From Bacteroidota bacterium (GTDB taxonomy: Bacteria > Bacteroidota > Bacteroidia > Flavobacteriales > Flavobacteriaceae): a DNA stretch of 64,000 bases. Location of the stretch: contig QMOV01000002.1 of assembly GCA_003650305.1 (NCBI GenBank), positions 17,513 through 81,512 of the forward strand, read 5' to 3'. A program made the translations under genes and the position numbers. Under the pieces are notes generated by a model. The model was not told the DNA's origin. It did not search any database and saw nothing but the letters and a program-made list of their open reading frames with translations. Shown here in pieces: positions 45,283 to 54,757 of this stretch. Within the stretch, counting starts at the first letter, position 1, and each line of letters opens with the position of its first letter.

Positions 45283-45896
45283 TGATTGAAAAAGATACTT
45301 ACAACACTATTGCTAATCCATCAGAAGAAGTTTTATTTAAAGACAAAAACAGCAAGTTTTTTGGTTATGCCTTTCCTGTAAAACATGAAGATGATATAAA
45401 ATCTCATCTTGAAGCTTTAAAAAAGCAACACCATACAGCAAGGCATTGGTGTTACGCTTACCAAATCGGGACAGAAACCATTAAATTTAGAGCTAACGAT
45501 GATGGCGAACCTAACAAAAGTGCAGGACAACCAATTTATGGTCAAATACAATCTTACAAACTCACAAATGTATTAATTATAGTTGTTCGCTATTTTGGAG
45601 GTGTTAAATTAGGTGTTGGAGTATTAATAAATGCTTACAAAAAAGCTGCACAAATGGCATTAGAAGCTTCAAAAATAATCGAGAAAACCATCAATAAAGA
45701 GTTCCTAATTATTTTTGATTATAAAAACATGAATAAAGTGATGCGGATTATTAAAGAAAAGCAACTTAAAATTTTAAACCAGAAAATAGAGTTGCATTGT
45801 GAAATCGAAATTTCTGTCAGAAAAAAAGATTCACAAACAATTTTCACACTTTTTAACCAGCTCTACGAAATAAAGATAAATAGTTTAAGCGACTAA
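45282..45896 (+). CDS. YigZ/IMPACT family protein
   Basis: 204 residues. The UPF0029 N-terminal domain is present: SKFFGYAFPVKHEDDIKSHLE, ARHWCYAYQIG, and the signature DDGEPNKSAGQPIYGQI; the C-terminal half matches the YigZ ferredoxin-like domain. Function not settled; IMPACT homologues act in translation stress control. Its ATG overlaps the HAD stop (TAATG), and its 3' end overlaps the convergent thioesterase gene by 4 nt. Confidence 0.9.
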   Translation: MIEKDTYNTIANPSEEVLFKDKNSKFFGYAFPVKHEDDIKSHLEALKKQHHTARHWCYAYQIGTETIKFRANDDGEPNKSAGQPIYGQIQSYKLTNVLIIVVRYFGGVKLGVGVLINAYKKAAQMALEASKIIEKTINKEFLIIFDYKNMNKVMRIIKEKQLKILNQKIELHCEIEISVRKKDSQTIFTLFNQLYEIKINSLSD

Positions 45897-46291
45897 TCCT
45901 TTAGTTTATCTAAAATATATTTTGGACATCTTGTAGGTTTGTTTGTTTTCATGTTTATAAATGCTAAAACTACATTTGCAGTTGTTATAATTTCCCTGCT
46001 TTCATTTAAGATTTCGAAATCAAATTCAATAGTTGCAGTAGGCATTTTTAAGAGTTGAGTTTTTACATAAATTAGATCGTCATAACCTGCTGATTTTTTG
46101 TAATTTATGGACAGAGATATTACTGGAAGCATTAAGCCATCTTCTTCCATTTTTTTATAAGAAACACCTAAGCTTCTAAGCCACTCTATTCTTCCTATCT
46201 CTAAATATTGTGCATAGTTTCCGTGATATACAATTCCCATTTGGTCAGTCTCGCCATATCTCACTCTTATCTTCGTTTCGAGGTATTTCAT
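45893..46291 (-). CDS. Acyl-CoA thioesterase, 4HBT hotdog family
   Basis: 132 residues from the ATG at 46291 (the ORF track uses a TTG three bases upstream). The 4-hydroxybenzoyl-CoA/YbgC motif is clear: RVRYGETDQMGIVYHGNYAQYLEIGRIEW, with the active-site Asp in ETDQMG. It hydrolyses acyl-CoA thioesters in the cytoplasm. In flavobacteria it commonly lies beside dnaA, as here (divergent). Confidence 0.9.
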   Translation of the reverse strand: MKYLETKIRVRYGETDQMGIVYHGNYAQYLEIGRIEWLRSLGVSYKKMEEDGLMLPVISLSINYKKSAGYDDLIYVKTQLLKMPTATIEFDFEILNESREIITTANVVLAFINMKTNKPTRCPKYILDKLKD

Positions 46292-46294
46292 CAA

Positions 46295-46500
46295 GAATTT
46301 TTAAATTATAAAAAATATTTTTCGTATTTTCATCCTGTTTTAAACATGCGAAAAAAAAAATTAATAATCAATAGCATTTGATTTTTTTTTTAAGAATTTT
46401 GTTCACATATTTGTAGTTTAAAAAATAATAAAGTAAAAGCGCGTTTTTTTACTTATTTTTTTACTTAATCAACAAGACTAACTAATTATAACTATTCTTA
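46295..46500. other. AT-rich gap upstream of dnaA
   Basis: 206 bp with long A and T runs, a weak aagtaaaa...ttttactt dyad at 46431-46454 and a near-match promoter (catatttg, one mismatch, about 46406-46413). I looked for TTATCCACA-type DnaA boxes on both strands and saw none, so there is no support for a replication origin here. Confidence 0.5.
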
Positions 46501-47928
46501 ATGGGGGAAACTGCGCAATCGGTATGGAATAATTGTCTGGAATTCATAAATGATAATATTCAACCGCAAGCCTATAAAACATGGTTTGAACCTATTCATG
46601 CAGTTAAACTCACAGATAATGTTTTAAGCATTCAAGTTCCCAGTAAATTTTTCTATGAATGGCTGGAAGAACATTACGTTAAAATTTTAAAAGTTGCGCT
46701 AACAAAAGAGCTTGGCGAAAGTGCAAAGCTTGTATATGTTATTAAGATGGAAAATACCTATGGCAACAAACAACCTTTTACTGAACGAATTCCGAGTTCT
46801 AATAGAAGTGGTGTGAAAGCTCAAGATGTAGATATTCCTTTAGATAATAAAAGTCCTGAATTAAGAAATCCATTTGTAATTCCTGGAATTAGAAATGTAA
46901 AAATAGAATCGCAACTCAATCCTAATTATAATTTCGAAAACTTTTTAGAAGGCGACTCTAACCGTTTAGCTAGAAATGCTGGTATTGCAGTTGCCAACAA
47001 ACCTGGAGGCACATCTTTTAATCCATTACTAATTTTTGGAGGTGTTGGTTTAGGCAAAACACATTTAGTACACGCTATTGGTGTTGATATTAAAGATAAA
47101 TATCCCGAAAAAACAGTTTTATATATTTCTGCTGAAAAATTTACACAGCAATATATAGATTCTGTTAAAAAAAATAATAGAAATGATTTTATTCATTTTT
47201 ATCAAATTATTGATGTTTTAATTATTGATGATGTGCAATTTTTATCTGGTAAAACAGGAACACAAGATGTTTTCTTTCATATTTTTAATCATTTGCACCA
47301 AAACGGAAAACAGGTTGTTTTAACAAGCGACAAAGCTCCTGTAGATATGCAAGACATAGAACAACGCTTACTTTCTCGATTTAAATGGGGTCTTTCTGCC
47401 GAATTACAAAATCCAGATTTTGAAACACGTGTTTCTATTCTTAAAAATAAATTATATAGAGATGGTGTTGAGATGCCAGACGATATTATAGAGTATGTTG
47501 CTAAACATATTAAAACCAATGTTCGTGAATTAGAAGGTGCTATCATTTCTTTAATTGCACAATCTTCTTTTAACAAAAAAGAAATTACAATTAATCTTGC
47601 AAAAGAAATTGTAGAGAAGTTTGTTAAAAACACAAAGAGAGAAGTATCTATAGATTACATACAGAAAGTAGTATCAGATTATTTTCAAATGGATGTTGAC
47701 ACACTTCAATCCAAAACAAGAAAACGCCATATTGTACAAGCGAGACAGTTGGCAATGTTTTTTGCAAAAAAGTTTACTAAAGCTTCACTAGCAAGCATAG
47801 GTTCTCAAATAGGTAAAAGAGATCATGCTACTGTACTTCATGCCTGTAAAACAGTAGATAATTTGTCTTCAACCGATAAACAATTTAGAAAATTTGTAGA
47901 AGATCTTACCAAAAAGTTGTCGATTTAA
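46501..47928 (+). CDS. dnaA: Chromosomal replication initiator protein DnaA
   Basis: 475 residues. Domain I (WNNCLEFINDNIQPQAYKTWFEPI), the AAA+ domain with Walker A FGGVGLGKTHLVHAIG (about 180-195) and Walker B VLIIDDVQFLSGK, sensor regions, and domain IV ending KRDHATVLHACKTVDNL, the DNA-binding signature. It melts the origin and loads helicase. An LMW phosphatase gene follows after 13 nt, a common arrangement in flavobacteria. Confidence 0.97.
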   Translation: MGETAQSVWNNCLEFINDNIQPQAYKTWFEPIHAVKLTDNVLSIQVPSKFFYEWLEEHYVKILKVALTKELGESAKLVYVIKMENTYGNKQPFTERIPSSNRSGVKAQDVDIPLDNKSPELRNPFVIPGIRNVKIESQLNPNYNFENFLEGDSNRLARNAGIAVANKPGGTSFNPLLIFGGVGLGKTHLVHAIGVDIKDKYPEKTVLYISAEKFTQQYIDSVKKNNRNDFIHFYQIIDVLIIDDVQFLSGKTGTQDVFFHIFNHLHQNGKQVVLTSDKAPVDMQDIEQRLLSRFKWGLSAELQNPDFETRVSILKNKLYRDGVEMPDDIIEYVAKHIKTNVRELEGAIISLIAQSSFNKKEITINLAKEIVEKFVKNTKREVSIDYIQKVVSDYFQMDVDTLQSKTRKRHIVQARQLAMFFAKKFTKASLASIGSQIGKRDHATVLHACKTVDNLSSTDKQFRKFVEDLTKKLSI

Positions 47929-47941
47929 ATTTTTATTAAAA

Positions 47942-48397
47942 ATGACAAAAATACTAATGGTTTGCTTAGGAAACATTTGCCGATCACCATTAGCCGAAGG
48001 GATTTTAAAATCTAAATTACCTGAAAATACATTTTTTGTTGATTCCGCTGGAACTGCTAATTATCATATTGGCGAACAACCCGATTATCGCTCTATAGCG
48101 ATTGCAAAAAAATATGGTATTGATATTACTAGACAAAAAGGACGACAATTTAAAGTGTCGGACTTTGATGCTTTCGACTATATTTACGCAATGGATAGTG
48201 AGAACTTTAACAACATAGTTAATTTAGCTCAAAATTCTGAAGACGTTTCTAAAGTAAATCTAATTCTTGAAGAATTAAATGAATCTTCAATAACTGATGT
48301 TCCAGACCCTTATTATGCTGGCAACAAAGGCTTTGAAAATGTTTATGAATTATTAGATGAAGCTTGTGAAATAATTGCTAATAAACTTGATTATTAA
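47942..48397 (+). CDS. Low-molecular-weight protein-tyrosine-phosphatase
   Basis: 151 residues. The P-loop MVCLGNICRSPLAEG (catalytic Cys about 8, Arg about 14) and the general-acid motif VPDPYYAG near residue 120 identify the family. It removes phosphate from tyrosine (possibly arginine) in the cytoplasm. It is co-directional with dnaA, 13 nt downstream. Confidence 0.93.
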   Translation: MTKILMVCLGNICRSPLAEGILKSKLPENTFFVDSAGTANYHIGEQPDYRSIAIAKKYGIDITRQKGRQFKVSDFDAFDYIYAMDSENFNNIVNLAQNSEDVSKVNLILEELNESSITDVPDPYYAGNKGFENVYELLDEACEIIANKLDY

Positions 48398-48476
48398 TGT
48401 CTCAACAATCAATAAAAAAAGTCTTATTTAATTATTTATTTAATTTATCCTCAAAAATACCCTAAACAAAAATGGC

Positions 48477-49883
48477 ATGAAAAAGTCATATCTCTTTACA
48501 ATCTGTATTTCTATATTTTATTTTGGATACTCTCAACCTGCCATAACATTAAATTCCTTTGGCTCTGGTTTTGATAGACCTGTAAGTATTAAACACGCAG
48601 GTGATGATAGACTTTTTATTGTAGAACAAGAAGGCTTAATTCAAATTTTAAATGCAGATGGAACTACAAACGCTACTCCTTTTTTAGATATCCAAAACAT
48701 TGTAGTGGATATTGGTGGAATAGGTGATGAACGAGGTTTTTTTGGATTAGCTTTCCATCCAGATTATACAACAAACGGGTTCTTTTTTGTTAATTATATT
48801 AATAACTCTGGAAATACAGTTGTTTCAAGATTTACTGTTAGTGCAGGTAATGTCGATATTGCTAACCCTAATTCTGAACAAATAATACTGACTATTACAC
48901 AACCATTCTCTAATCATAATGGTGGTGATTTAGCTTTTGGCTCTGATGGCTTTCTATATATAGCATCTGGAGATGGTGGAAGTGCTGGTGATCCTCAAGA
49001 TCATGGACAAAGATTAAATTCATTATTAGGCAAACTATTACGCATTGATGTTGATAATGGTTCTCCTTACGGAATTCCAGCAGACAATCCTTTTTTTAAT
49101 GATGGTAATGCTGATACTCTTGATGAAATTTGGGCTTATGGGTTACGTAACCCTTGGAAATTTTCTTTTGATAGACAAACAAATGATTTATGGATTGCTG
49201 ATGTTGGTCAAAGTAATAAAGAAGAAATTAATATGGCTTTACCTACTGAAGCTGGATTAAATTATGGATGGCGTTGTTATGAAGGAAATAGTGAATTTAA
49301 CACAACTGGTTGTCCAGGTATTGAAACTTTAACCTTTCCTATTGATGAATATAATCATGGTGGCTCACCTTTTAGATGCTCAATAACAGGAGGTTATCGT
49401 TACAGAGGCATAGACAACCCATCATTTAGTGGTTTATATTTCTTTGCTGATTATTGTAGTGATGAAATAGGCTATGCTGAATTTAGTGGAGGTAATTGGT
49501 CGCTCACTTTCGCTTCAATACCTAATACTAATGGTTGGTCAACTTTTGGTGAAGACATAAATGGTGAACTATATATTGCAGGTTTAGTTTCTGGAAATAT
49601 CTTTAAACTAGTAGATGGTAATTTAAGTGTTAATGAATTTAATCAACCCATTTTTAAAATGTACCCAAATCCAGTTGATAATGAGTTAAATTTTGATTTT
49701 AATGAAAATATTCCATTGGCAATTAGATTTTATGATTTACAAGGAAAACTCATAAGTGAAGCTTCTGAATTTGACTCAAGTCTATTGACCATATCTACTA
49801 AAAATTTATCTCAAGGATTGTATATTGTACAAGTTTTGAACACAAATAGTACTTTAAATTTCAAAAAACTAATAGTAAAATAA
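48477..49883 (+). CDS. Secreted PQQ-type sugar dehydrogenase with T9SS sorting domain
   Basis: 468 residues. Signal peptide 1-19 (FGYSQP). Residues about 25-375 form the GSDH/YliI-like beta-propeller: RLFIVEQEGLIQILN, HNGGDLAFGSDGFLYIASGDGGSAGD (catalytic His region), LDEIWAYGLRNPWKFSFD and NYGWRCYEG. The last ~75 residues are a type A C-terminal sorting domain (FKMYPNPVDNELNFDF ... NLSQGLYIVQVL ... KKLIVK), directing export by the type IX secretion system to the cell surface. It probably oxidises sugars using PQQ. The ATG at 48477 is the only sensible start. Confidence 0.92.
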   Translation: MKKSYLFTICISIFYFGYSQPAITLNSFGSGFDRPVSIKHAGDDRLFIVEQEGLIQILNADGTTNATPFLDIQNIVVDIGGIGDERGFFGLAFHPDYTTNGFFFVNYINNSGNTVVSRFTVSAGNVDIANPNSEQIILTITQPFSNHNGGDLAFGSDGFLYIASGDGGSAGDPQDHGQRLNSLLGKLLRIDVDNGSPYGIPADNPFFNDGNADTLDEIWAYGLRNPWKFSFDRQTNDLWIADVGQSNKEEINMALPTEAGLNYGWRCYEGNSEFNTTGCPGIETLTFPIDEYNHGGSPFRCSITGGYRYRGIDNPSFSGLYFFADYCSDEIGYAEFSGGNWSLTFASIPNTNGWSTFGEDINGELYIAGLVSGNIFKLVDGNLSVNEFNQPIFKMYPNPVDNELNFDFNENIPLAIRFYDLQGKLISEASEFDSSLLTISTKNLSQGLYIVQVLNTNSTLNFKKLIVK

Positions 49884-50602
49884 TGATGAGCAATATTAGA
49901 GGAAAATTATATCTCATTCCAACACGACTCGGTGACAATGCACCTTTAGAAGTTTTACCATTTTCGATTAAAAGAATTATTGAAAATGTTAATTATTATA
50001 TTGTTGAAAACGAAAAAACTGCAAGACGATTTATAAAAAAAATAAGCTCTGGAAAATCTCAACCTTCGTTAAAGATTTTTATTCTGAATAAATTTACTTT
50101 AGAAACTGAATTGCCTAACTATTTAAATGCTTGTTTAGAAGGGAAACATGTTGGCTTACTGTCTGAAGCTGGTTGCCCAGCAATTGCAGATCCTGGATCA
50201 GAGATTGTAAAAATTGCACATCAAAAAGACATACAAGTTGTGCCTTTAGTTGGACCATCTTCAATCCTACTCGCTCTAATGAGCTCTGGTATGAATGGTC
50301 AAAACTTTGCATTTAATGGATATTTGCCTATTGAAAAATCTGAACGCAAAGCTACTCTTAAACAACTTGAACATCTTTCTTTCGACAAAAAACAGACTCA
50401 ACTATTTATTGAAACTCCATATAGAAACAATAAAATGTTAGAAGACATCTGTGCTTCTCTAAATGAACATACCCGAATTTGTATAGCTTGTGATATTACT
50501 TTACCAACCGAATACATAAAAACTAAAACAGTTAAAGATTGGAAGCGCACAACTGTTGACCTCCATAAAAGACCTTCAATTTTTATTATTCAAAAAGATT
50601 AA
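49883..50602 (+). CDS. SAM-dependent methyltransferase, tetrapyrrole-methylase (RsmI-like) family
   Basis: 239 residues. GKLYLIPTRLGDNAPLEVLP, GLLSEAGCPAIADPGSEIVKIAH and VPLVGPSSILLALMSSGMNGQNFAFNGYLP are the RsmI-type motifs. The family methylates C1402 of 16S rRNA at the 2'-O, though this shorter Bacteroidetes clade (no C-terminal helical domain) may have another target. Its start (TAATGATG) overlaps the upstream stop; either of two adjacent ATGs may be used. Confidence 0.85.
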   Translation: MMSNIRGKLYLIPTRLGDNAPLEVLPFSIKRIIENVNYYIVENEKTARRFIKKISSGKSQPSLKIFILNKFTLETELPNYLNACLEGKHVGLLSEAGCPAIADPGSEIVKIAHQKDIQVVPLVGPSSILLALMSSGMNGQNFAFNGYLPIEKSERKATLKQLEHLSFDKKQTQLFIETPYRNNKMLEDICASLNEHTRICIACDITLPTEYIKTKTVKDWKRTTVDLHKRPSIFIIQKD

Positions 50603-50615
50603 TTTATTTTTTTGG

Positions 50616-51272
50616 CTAAACTTTTGCCTTTCTGTTAGGAACAACAAAAGAAGTGTCGTATCCAGAAAATCGCTTCATATAGCTTTTTATAGTAGTGCCA
50701 TAAGCATCTGTAAACCCAATTGCTCCATAGCTTCTTAAGAATTTTTTTACACTTCCAGGTCCAGCCAAATGCGCTGCTGCTAATATTCCTGATTCTGTAA
50801 TTAATACACCCCCAACTTGTTTTCCTACAAAACGTTTAATATCTCTACGCAAAATCCATTTATTACGCTCTGCATTGGCAATAAATGCTTTTTCTTGAAG
50901 TTTTGGATCTGATAAAAACTCTCTAGTATTATGAATACCTATTAACTTTAATGTATTTTTTCCAAATTGATATTTACCTAAATATCCATAAGTATTAACA
51001 ACAAAATAATTACCACGAGATTCTTTAAAAGCTAAAGCTTCTTTAAATCCTACAAAAGATTTACCAAGATTAGGTGTAGAAAAACAGTTATCAAAATCTA
51101 ATGTTTCGACAGGAATTACATCATGAGTGTTATTAGACACAGAATAATTAAGTTCTAAACCTTGAATAGAATACTTGTTTAAATCCAAAGTTTCATTTGT
51201 ATTTATAACGATGAATAACATCGAAAAAAACACTAATGGAATAACTGAATATGCTATCAATCTATTATTCAT
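50616..51272 (-). CDS. Lysozyme-like transglycosylase domain, membrane-anchored
   Basis: 218 residues. One N-terminal membrane helix (about 8-25), a variable linker, then a lysozyme-fold region: FKEALAFKESRGNY (Glu in KESRG is the candidate catalytic acid), TYGYLGKYQFGKNTLKLIG, and GVLITESGILAAAHLAGPGSVKKFLRS. This resembles peptidoglycan-lytic transglycosylase/phage-endolysin relatives. It likely remodels cell wall in the periplasm. Confidence 0.75.
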   Translation of the reverse strand: MNNRLIAYSVIPLVFFSMLFIVINTNETLDLNKYSIQGLELNYSVSNNTHDVIPVETLDFDNCFSTPNLGKSFVGFKEALAFKESRGNYFVVNTYGYLGKYQFGKNTLKLIGIHNTREFLSDPKLQEKAFIANAERNKWILRRDIKRFVGKQVGGVLITESGILAAAHLAGPGSVKKFLRSYGAIGFTDAYGTTIKSYMKRFSGYDTSFVVPNRKAKV

Positions 51273-51370
51273 TTTCTTGAATTTATGAAGTACAAAAGGA
51301 CTTCAAATTTCAGCGTGCAAAATTACACCCTTTTTTTAATCTTTCAAAATTATTCGTTAAAATGTCTTTT

Positions 51371-52282
51371 TTAGAAGTAGAATAGATGAAATGCAACCCT
51401 GTTTTTACTATCAAATTCAATAGTTGGCATTGGTATTTTAACAACGTTAATTATCGAAAAAAATGTTTTTAAAACGTTAGATTCTGTTCTAATTCTTGTC
51501 AAATCTACGTCAAAACTTAAGTAAAACTGCCTAATTCTGTCTTGATTTGTAAACAAATTATCAACATTTTCATTAGTTCCAGTTAACATTCCGTCTGCTC
51601 CATAACCAAAAGCTATGTTTAACCATTTAGGTAGTTTACTATCTTTAGCAAAGGAATATATATTAGCACTTAACCAATAGGTTTGCCCATTATAGTCTTT
51701 TAAAGCTTCTTGCAAAAAATTCTCACCCAGCTTATCTGGTCTTTGTCTTGCGTATTTAGTTCTGTGGAAAGAGTATTTTAAAACGATACGTTGTTCATCC
51801 CATAACAATTCTTGACCTATAAACAATCCTGTTCCTGCTGTATTAGCTGCAATATCAGACCATGAAAATCCCCATTCTTTAGAATAGCCATCAAAAATCT
51901 CAACAGCAGTTAAAAATGTAAATCCCAATGTAGCACCATAAATAAGTTGATTCTTTTTACTAACGCCACTCCAATTTAAAACATCAGCTCCCAACTTACC
52001 AAGATAATATGAAGACAATATATGTCCAAATTTATCCATTTGCAACCACTCGTTGCTATCATCAATAGTATGGAATTTAGAACGTGGAAAATCGTTATAC
52101 CAAAGTTCGTTTAATCCTATTAATGATAATGTAGCTAAAGATGTTTCGGTAATAATAACTGCATTGCGTCTGGATATATTTAAAGTATCACTTGGTTTTA
52201 AAAAATTGCCAGTATCAAGTTGTGCAAAGGAAGAAGTTCCTATAAATACAAAAAGAAGTAAATATTTAAATTGATAATTCAA
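51371..52282 (-). CDS. DUF2279 (YfiM-like) envelope protein
   Basis: 303 residues. Signal peptide 1-20. WLQMDKFGHILSSYYLGKL has the DK-x2-H motif of the YfiM/DUF2279 family, followed by a glycine-rich, beta-barrel-like second half with a C-terminal aromatic (VAFHLFYF), suggesting outer-membrane location. Function unknown. It is the fourth gene of the dapF-GNAT-mltG-DUF2279 operon, 2 nt after mltG. Confidence 0.85.
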   Translation of the reverse strand: MNYQFKYLLLFVFIGTSSFAQLDTGNFLKPSDTLNISRRNAVIITETSLATLSLIGLNELWYNDFPRSKFHTIDDSNEWLQMDKFGHILSSYYLGKLGADVLNWSGVSKKNQLIYGATLGFTFLTAVEIFDGYSKEWGFSWSDIAANTAGTGLFIGQELLWDEQRIVLKYSFHRTKYARQRPDKLGENFLQEALKDYNGQTYWLSANIYSFAKDSKLPKWLNIAFGYGADGMLTGTNENVDNLFTNQDRIRQFYLSFDVDLTRIRTESNVLKTFFSIINVVKIPMPTIEFDSKNRVAFHLFYF

Positions 52283-52284
52283 AC

Positions 52285-53328
52285 CTATCGTTTTACACCT
52301 TGACTAGATAAATATCTCTGATATGCTCTGGCATTTTGGTTGTGTTGTGATAAGGTTTTTGCAAACTTATGAAAGCCAGGTTTTTGAGCATCTGCAGCAA
52401 AATAAAAATAGTTATGTTTTTCATAATTCAAGACTGCATCTATAGCCGAAATATTTGGCATCGAAATTAAACCAGGTGGTAATCCTGCATTTTTGTATGT
52501 ATTATATGGTGAATCTATAGTTTTATGTTCGTTTAACACACGTCTAATAGTTGTGTTCTTATATTTGGGTAATTGGTATGCTGCAAATTTTAAGGTTGGA
52601 TCTGCTTGCAAAGGCCATTTGTTTTTTAATCGGTTAATATAAACTCCTGCAATTTTTGCTTGTTCGCCTTTTTGCTTAGATTCTTCATAAACAATTGAAG
52701 CTAATGTCATCACTTCATCTTGATTTAATTCTATCTTATTTGCTTTAGTCAAGCGTGATTTGTTCCAAAAGTGGTTGTATTCTTTTAGCATTCTTGTTCT
52801 AAATTCTTCAGCCGAAGTATTCCAAAACAACTCGTAGCTATTTGGCAAATACATGCCTAAAGCTGTTACTTTTGTTAAATTGTTTTGATTGTAAAATGCA
52901 GTATCTCTCATTGTACTTATTAATGTAGTACTATCTGCTTCAATTTGTTTGGCAACTCTTCCTGCTAATTGCTCTAACGAATTTTGATTATTGAAAGAGA
53001 GACGTATCGGTATATTATTACTTCTAATAGAATTAATAATGTCGTTATTATTCATATCCTTCGTAATACGATATTTTCCTGCTTTAATATTAATGTTATA
53101 CTTTTTTCTGGCTGCTAAAGCATCAAACGTTTTAATATCTTTTAATAATGGGATTAAATCATCTCTTACATTCTGGTAATTGGCATGTGAAGAAATATAA
53201 ATATAAGCCTCATTATTATTGAATGCTGTATTAGGAACTAACATTGCAGAATAAACATAATAGGCAAAATAGCCTATAATAACCAATCCTATCATTGCTA
53301 CTGCAAATAGTATCTTTTTAAAGTACAT
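52285..53328 (-). CDS. mltG: Endolytic murein transglycosylase MltG
   Basis: 347 residues. Membrane helix (about 6-27), LysM-like region, then the YceG catalytic domain: LASIVYEESKQKGEQAKIAGVYINRLKNKWPLQADPTLKFA (catalytic Glu in YEESK) and PYNTYKNAGLPPGLISMPN. MltG cuts new glycan strands and helps set their length. It overlaps the GNAT gene upstream by 11 nt. Confidence 0.95.
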   Translation of the reverse strand: MYFKKILFAVAMIGLVIIGYFAYYVYSAMLVPNTAFNNNEAYIYISSHANYQNVRDDLIPLLKDIKTFDALAARKKYNINIKAGKYRITKDMNNNDIINSIRSNNIPIRLSFNNQNSLEQLAGRVAKQIEADSTTLISTMRDTAFYNQNNLTKVTALGMYLPNSYELFWNTSAEEFRTRMLKEYNHFWNKSRLTKANKIELNQDEVMTLASIVYEESKQKGEQAKIAGVYINRLKNKWPLQADPTLKFAAYQLPKYKNTTIRRVLNEHKTIDSPYNTYKNAGLPPGLISMPNISAIDAVLNYEKHNYFYFAADAQKPGFHKFAKTLSQHNQNARAYQRYLSSQGVKR

Positions 53329-53851
53329 CTGTGTTTATTAGTTGAAATAAATATTCGTTCTTATAAATTCCATCAACCAAATTCCAGTCTTCTTTTAATC
53401 CCACTTTTTTAAAGCCTTGATTTGTAAAAAGAGTAATACTTGCTTCATTTTCTTCAAAAATATTACAATACAACTGATGCAAGTATAAATGGTTAAAACA
53501 ATAATCGGTTAATAAGTTAAGTGCTTCAGAAGCAAATCCATGCTTTCGGTCTTTGGTTTCTTTTATTAAAATCCCTATTCCTGCACGATTGTTTTTAAAA
53601 TCGAATTCAAAGATATCTATCATGCCCAAAGCCTCATCGTTATAATTAGAAATAACCAATCGCAATTGCTTAACTTCATAAATATCTTTATGAGCATTAT
53701 CTAGATATTGCTTAATTAAAAACTTTGAATATGGCGTTTGAGTGCTACTGATTTTCCAAAAGCTTTCATCATTTTCAATTGTATGAATAAAGTCTAAATC
53801 CTCTGGTTCTAGAGCTCTTAAGTAAATATGTTTTCCTTTTAAAGTTACCAT
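53318..53851 (-). CDS. GNAT family N-acetyltransferase, RimJ/RimL-like
   Basis: 177 residues. LKGKHIYLRALEPEDLDFIHTIEND is the RimJ/L-type start, and AGIGILIKETKDRKHGFASEALNLL the acetyl-CoA motif, with the late FEENEASITLFTNQGFKKVG. It may acetylate ribosomal-protein N-termini or a small molecule. It lies in the dapF operon and overlaps dapF by 7 nt. Confidence 0.88.
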   Translation of the reverse strand: MVTLKGKHIYLRALEPEDLDFIHTIENDESFWKISSTQTPYSKFLIKQYLDNAHKDIYEVKQLRLVISNYNDEALGMIDIFEFDFKNNRAGIGILIKETKDRKHGFASEALNLLTDYCFNHLYLHQLYCNIFEENEASITLFTNQGFKKVGLKEDWNLVDGIYKNEYLFQLINTDVL

Positions 53852-54624
53852 TCTATCTCTCCTTTATACACTTGAGTTGCAGTACCTATTAGCCAAATAT
53901 TAACATAGGAATCTCCTTGTTTTTTAAAAGACACTTTTAAATTACCTCCTTTGGTATTTAATGATACAAGATTCTTTTCGGTTTCACCAATATAATGCAT
54001 TGCAAGAGCAACAGCAGTTACACCAGTGCCGCAAGAAAGCGTTTCGTCTTCAACACCTCTTTCATAAGTTCTCACAGAAAAAGTTTCATCATTAACTTTT
54101 TCAACAAAATTTACATTAACACCTTCATCTTTATAAGCTCTACTATAACGTATTTTTGAGCCTTCCTGCTTCACATTTAGTTGATCAATATCACCTATAC
54201 ATGTTACATAATGAGGAGAACCTGTATCTAAAAAAACGTGATTATTAAAATTCTGTATTTGTGTAACATCATGCATCTTGAGCTTTATTAAACCATCTTC
54301 AACTACCGCATGATGAATACCATCTATAGCTTCAAACGTTGCCTTTTCATCAATAATTCCTAAATAACTTGCAAAGTCTGTTATGCAGCGTCCACCGTTT
54401 CCACACATAGAACTTTCATTCCCATCAGCATTAAAATGTATCATTTTAAAATCTACTTTGTCGTCCAATTCAAGTAATATAAAACCATCTGCTCCAATAC
54501 CAAAACGTCGGTCGCACAAATGCGCAATAAGTGTAGTATTGTTTTTATCGAAAAGATCTTGTCTGTTATCAATAATTACAAAATCATTTCCTGTGCCTTG
54601 ATATTTATAAAATGTATGTTGCAT
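53845..54624 (-). CDS. dapF: Diaminopimelate epimerase
   Basis: 259 residues from the ATG at 54624 (MQHTFYKYQGTGNDFVIIDNRQ); the ORF track's TTG at 54636 lies inside the promoter box and is rejected. Both catalytic cysteines are seen: ESSMCGNGGRC and LSCGTGVTAVAL. It converts LL- to meso-diaminopimelate for lysine and peptidoglycan. First gene of the operon with GNAT, mltG and DUF2279, linking precursor synthesis to wall remodelling. Confidence 0.94.
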   Translation of the reverse strand: MQHTFYKYQGTGNDFVIIDNRQDLFDKNNTTLIAHLCDRRFGIGADGFILLELDDKVDFKMIHFNADGNESSMCGNGGRCITDFASYLGIIDEKATFEAIDGIHHAVVEDGLIKLKMHDVTQIQNFNNHVFLDTGSPHYVTCIGDIDQLNVKQEGSKIRYSRAYKDEGVNVNFVEKVNDETFSVRTYERGVEDETLSCGTGVTAVALAMHYIGETEKNLVSLNTKGGNLKVSFKKQGDSYVNIWLIGTATQVYKGEIEW

Positions 54625-54633
54625 AAGAATGAG

Positions 54634-54641
54634 CAAATATA
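54634..54641 (-). promoter_or_regulatory. TATATTTG promoter box of the dapF operon
   Basis: Minus-strand TATATTTG ending 10 nt before the corrected dapF ATG; the leader would be about 5 nt. Confidence 0.5.
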
Positions 54642-54757
54642 AAAATATATAATCTTACTTGCAGTGTTAAATAGTAGTTAAAGTTAAATAGTGCTTTCAA
54701 TAAATAATTAATTTTAATCGTTAGTTAATATATTTAGAATACTTAAAATTTAATACC

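Noticed and set aside
46431-46454. Hairpin aagtaaaa...ttttactt before dnaA as an attenuator.
   Set aside because: Short A/T-only stem in a homopolymer-rich region; likely by chance.
46295-46500. Possible replication origin next to dnaA.
   Set aside because: No DnaA boxes of the TTATCCACA type could be found, and in Bacteroidetes dnaA is often not at the origin.
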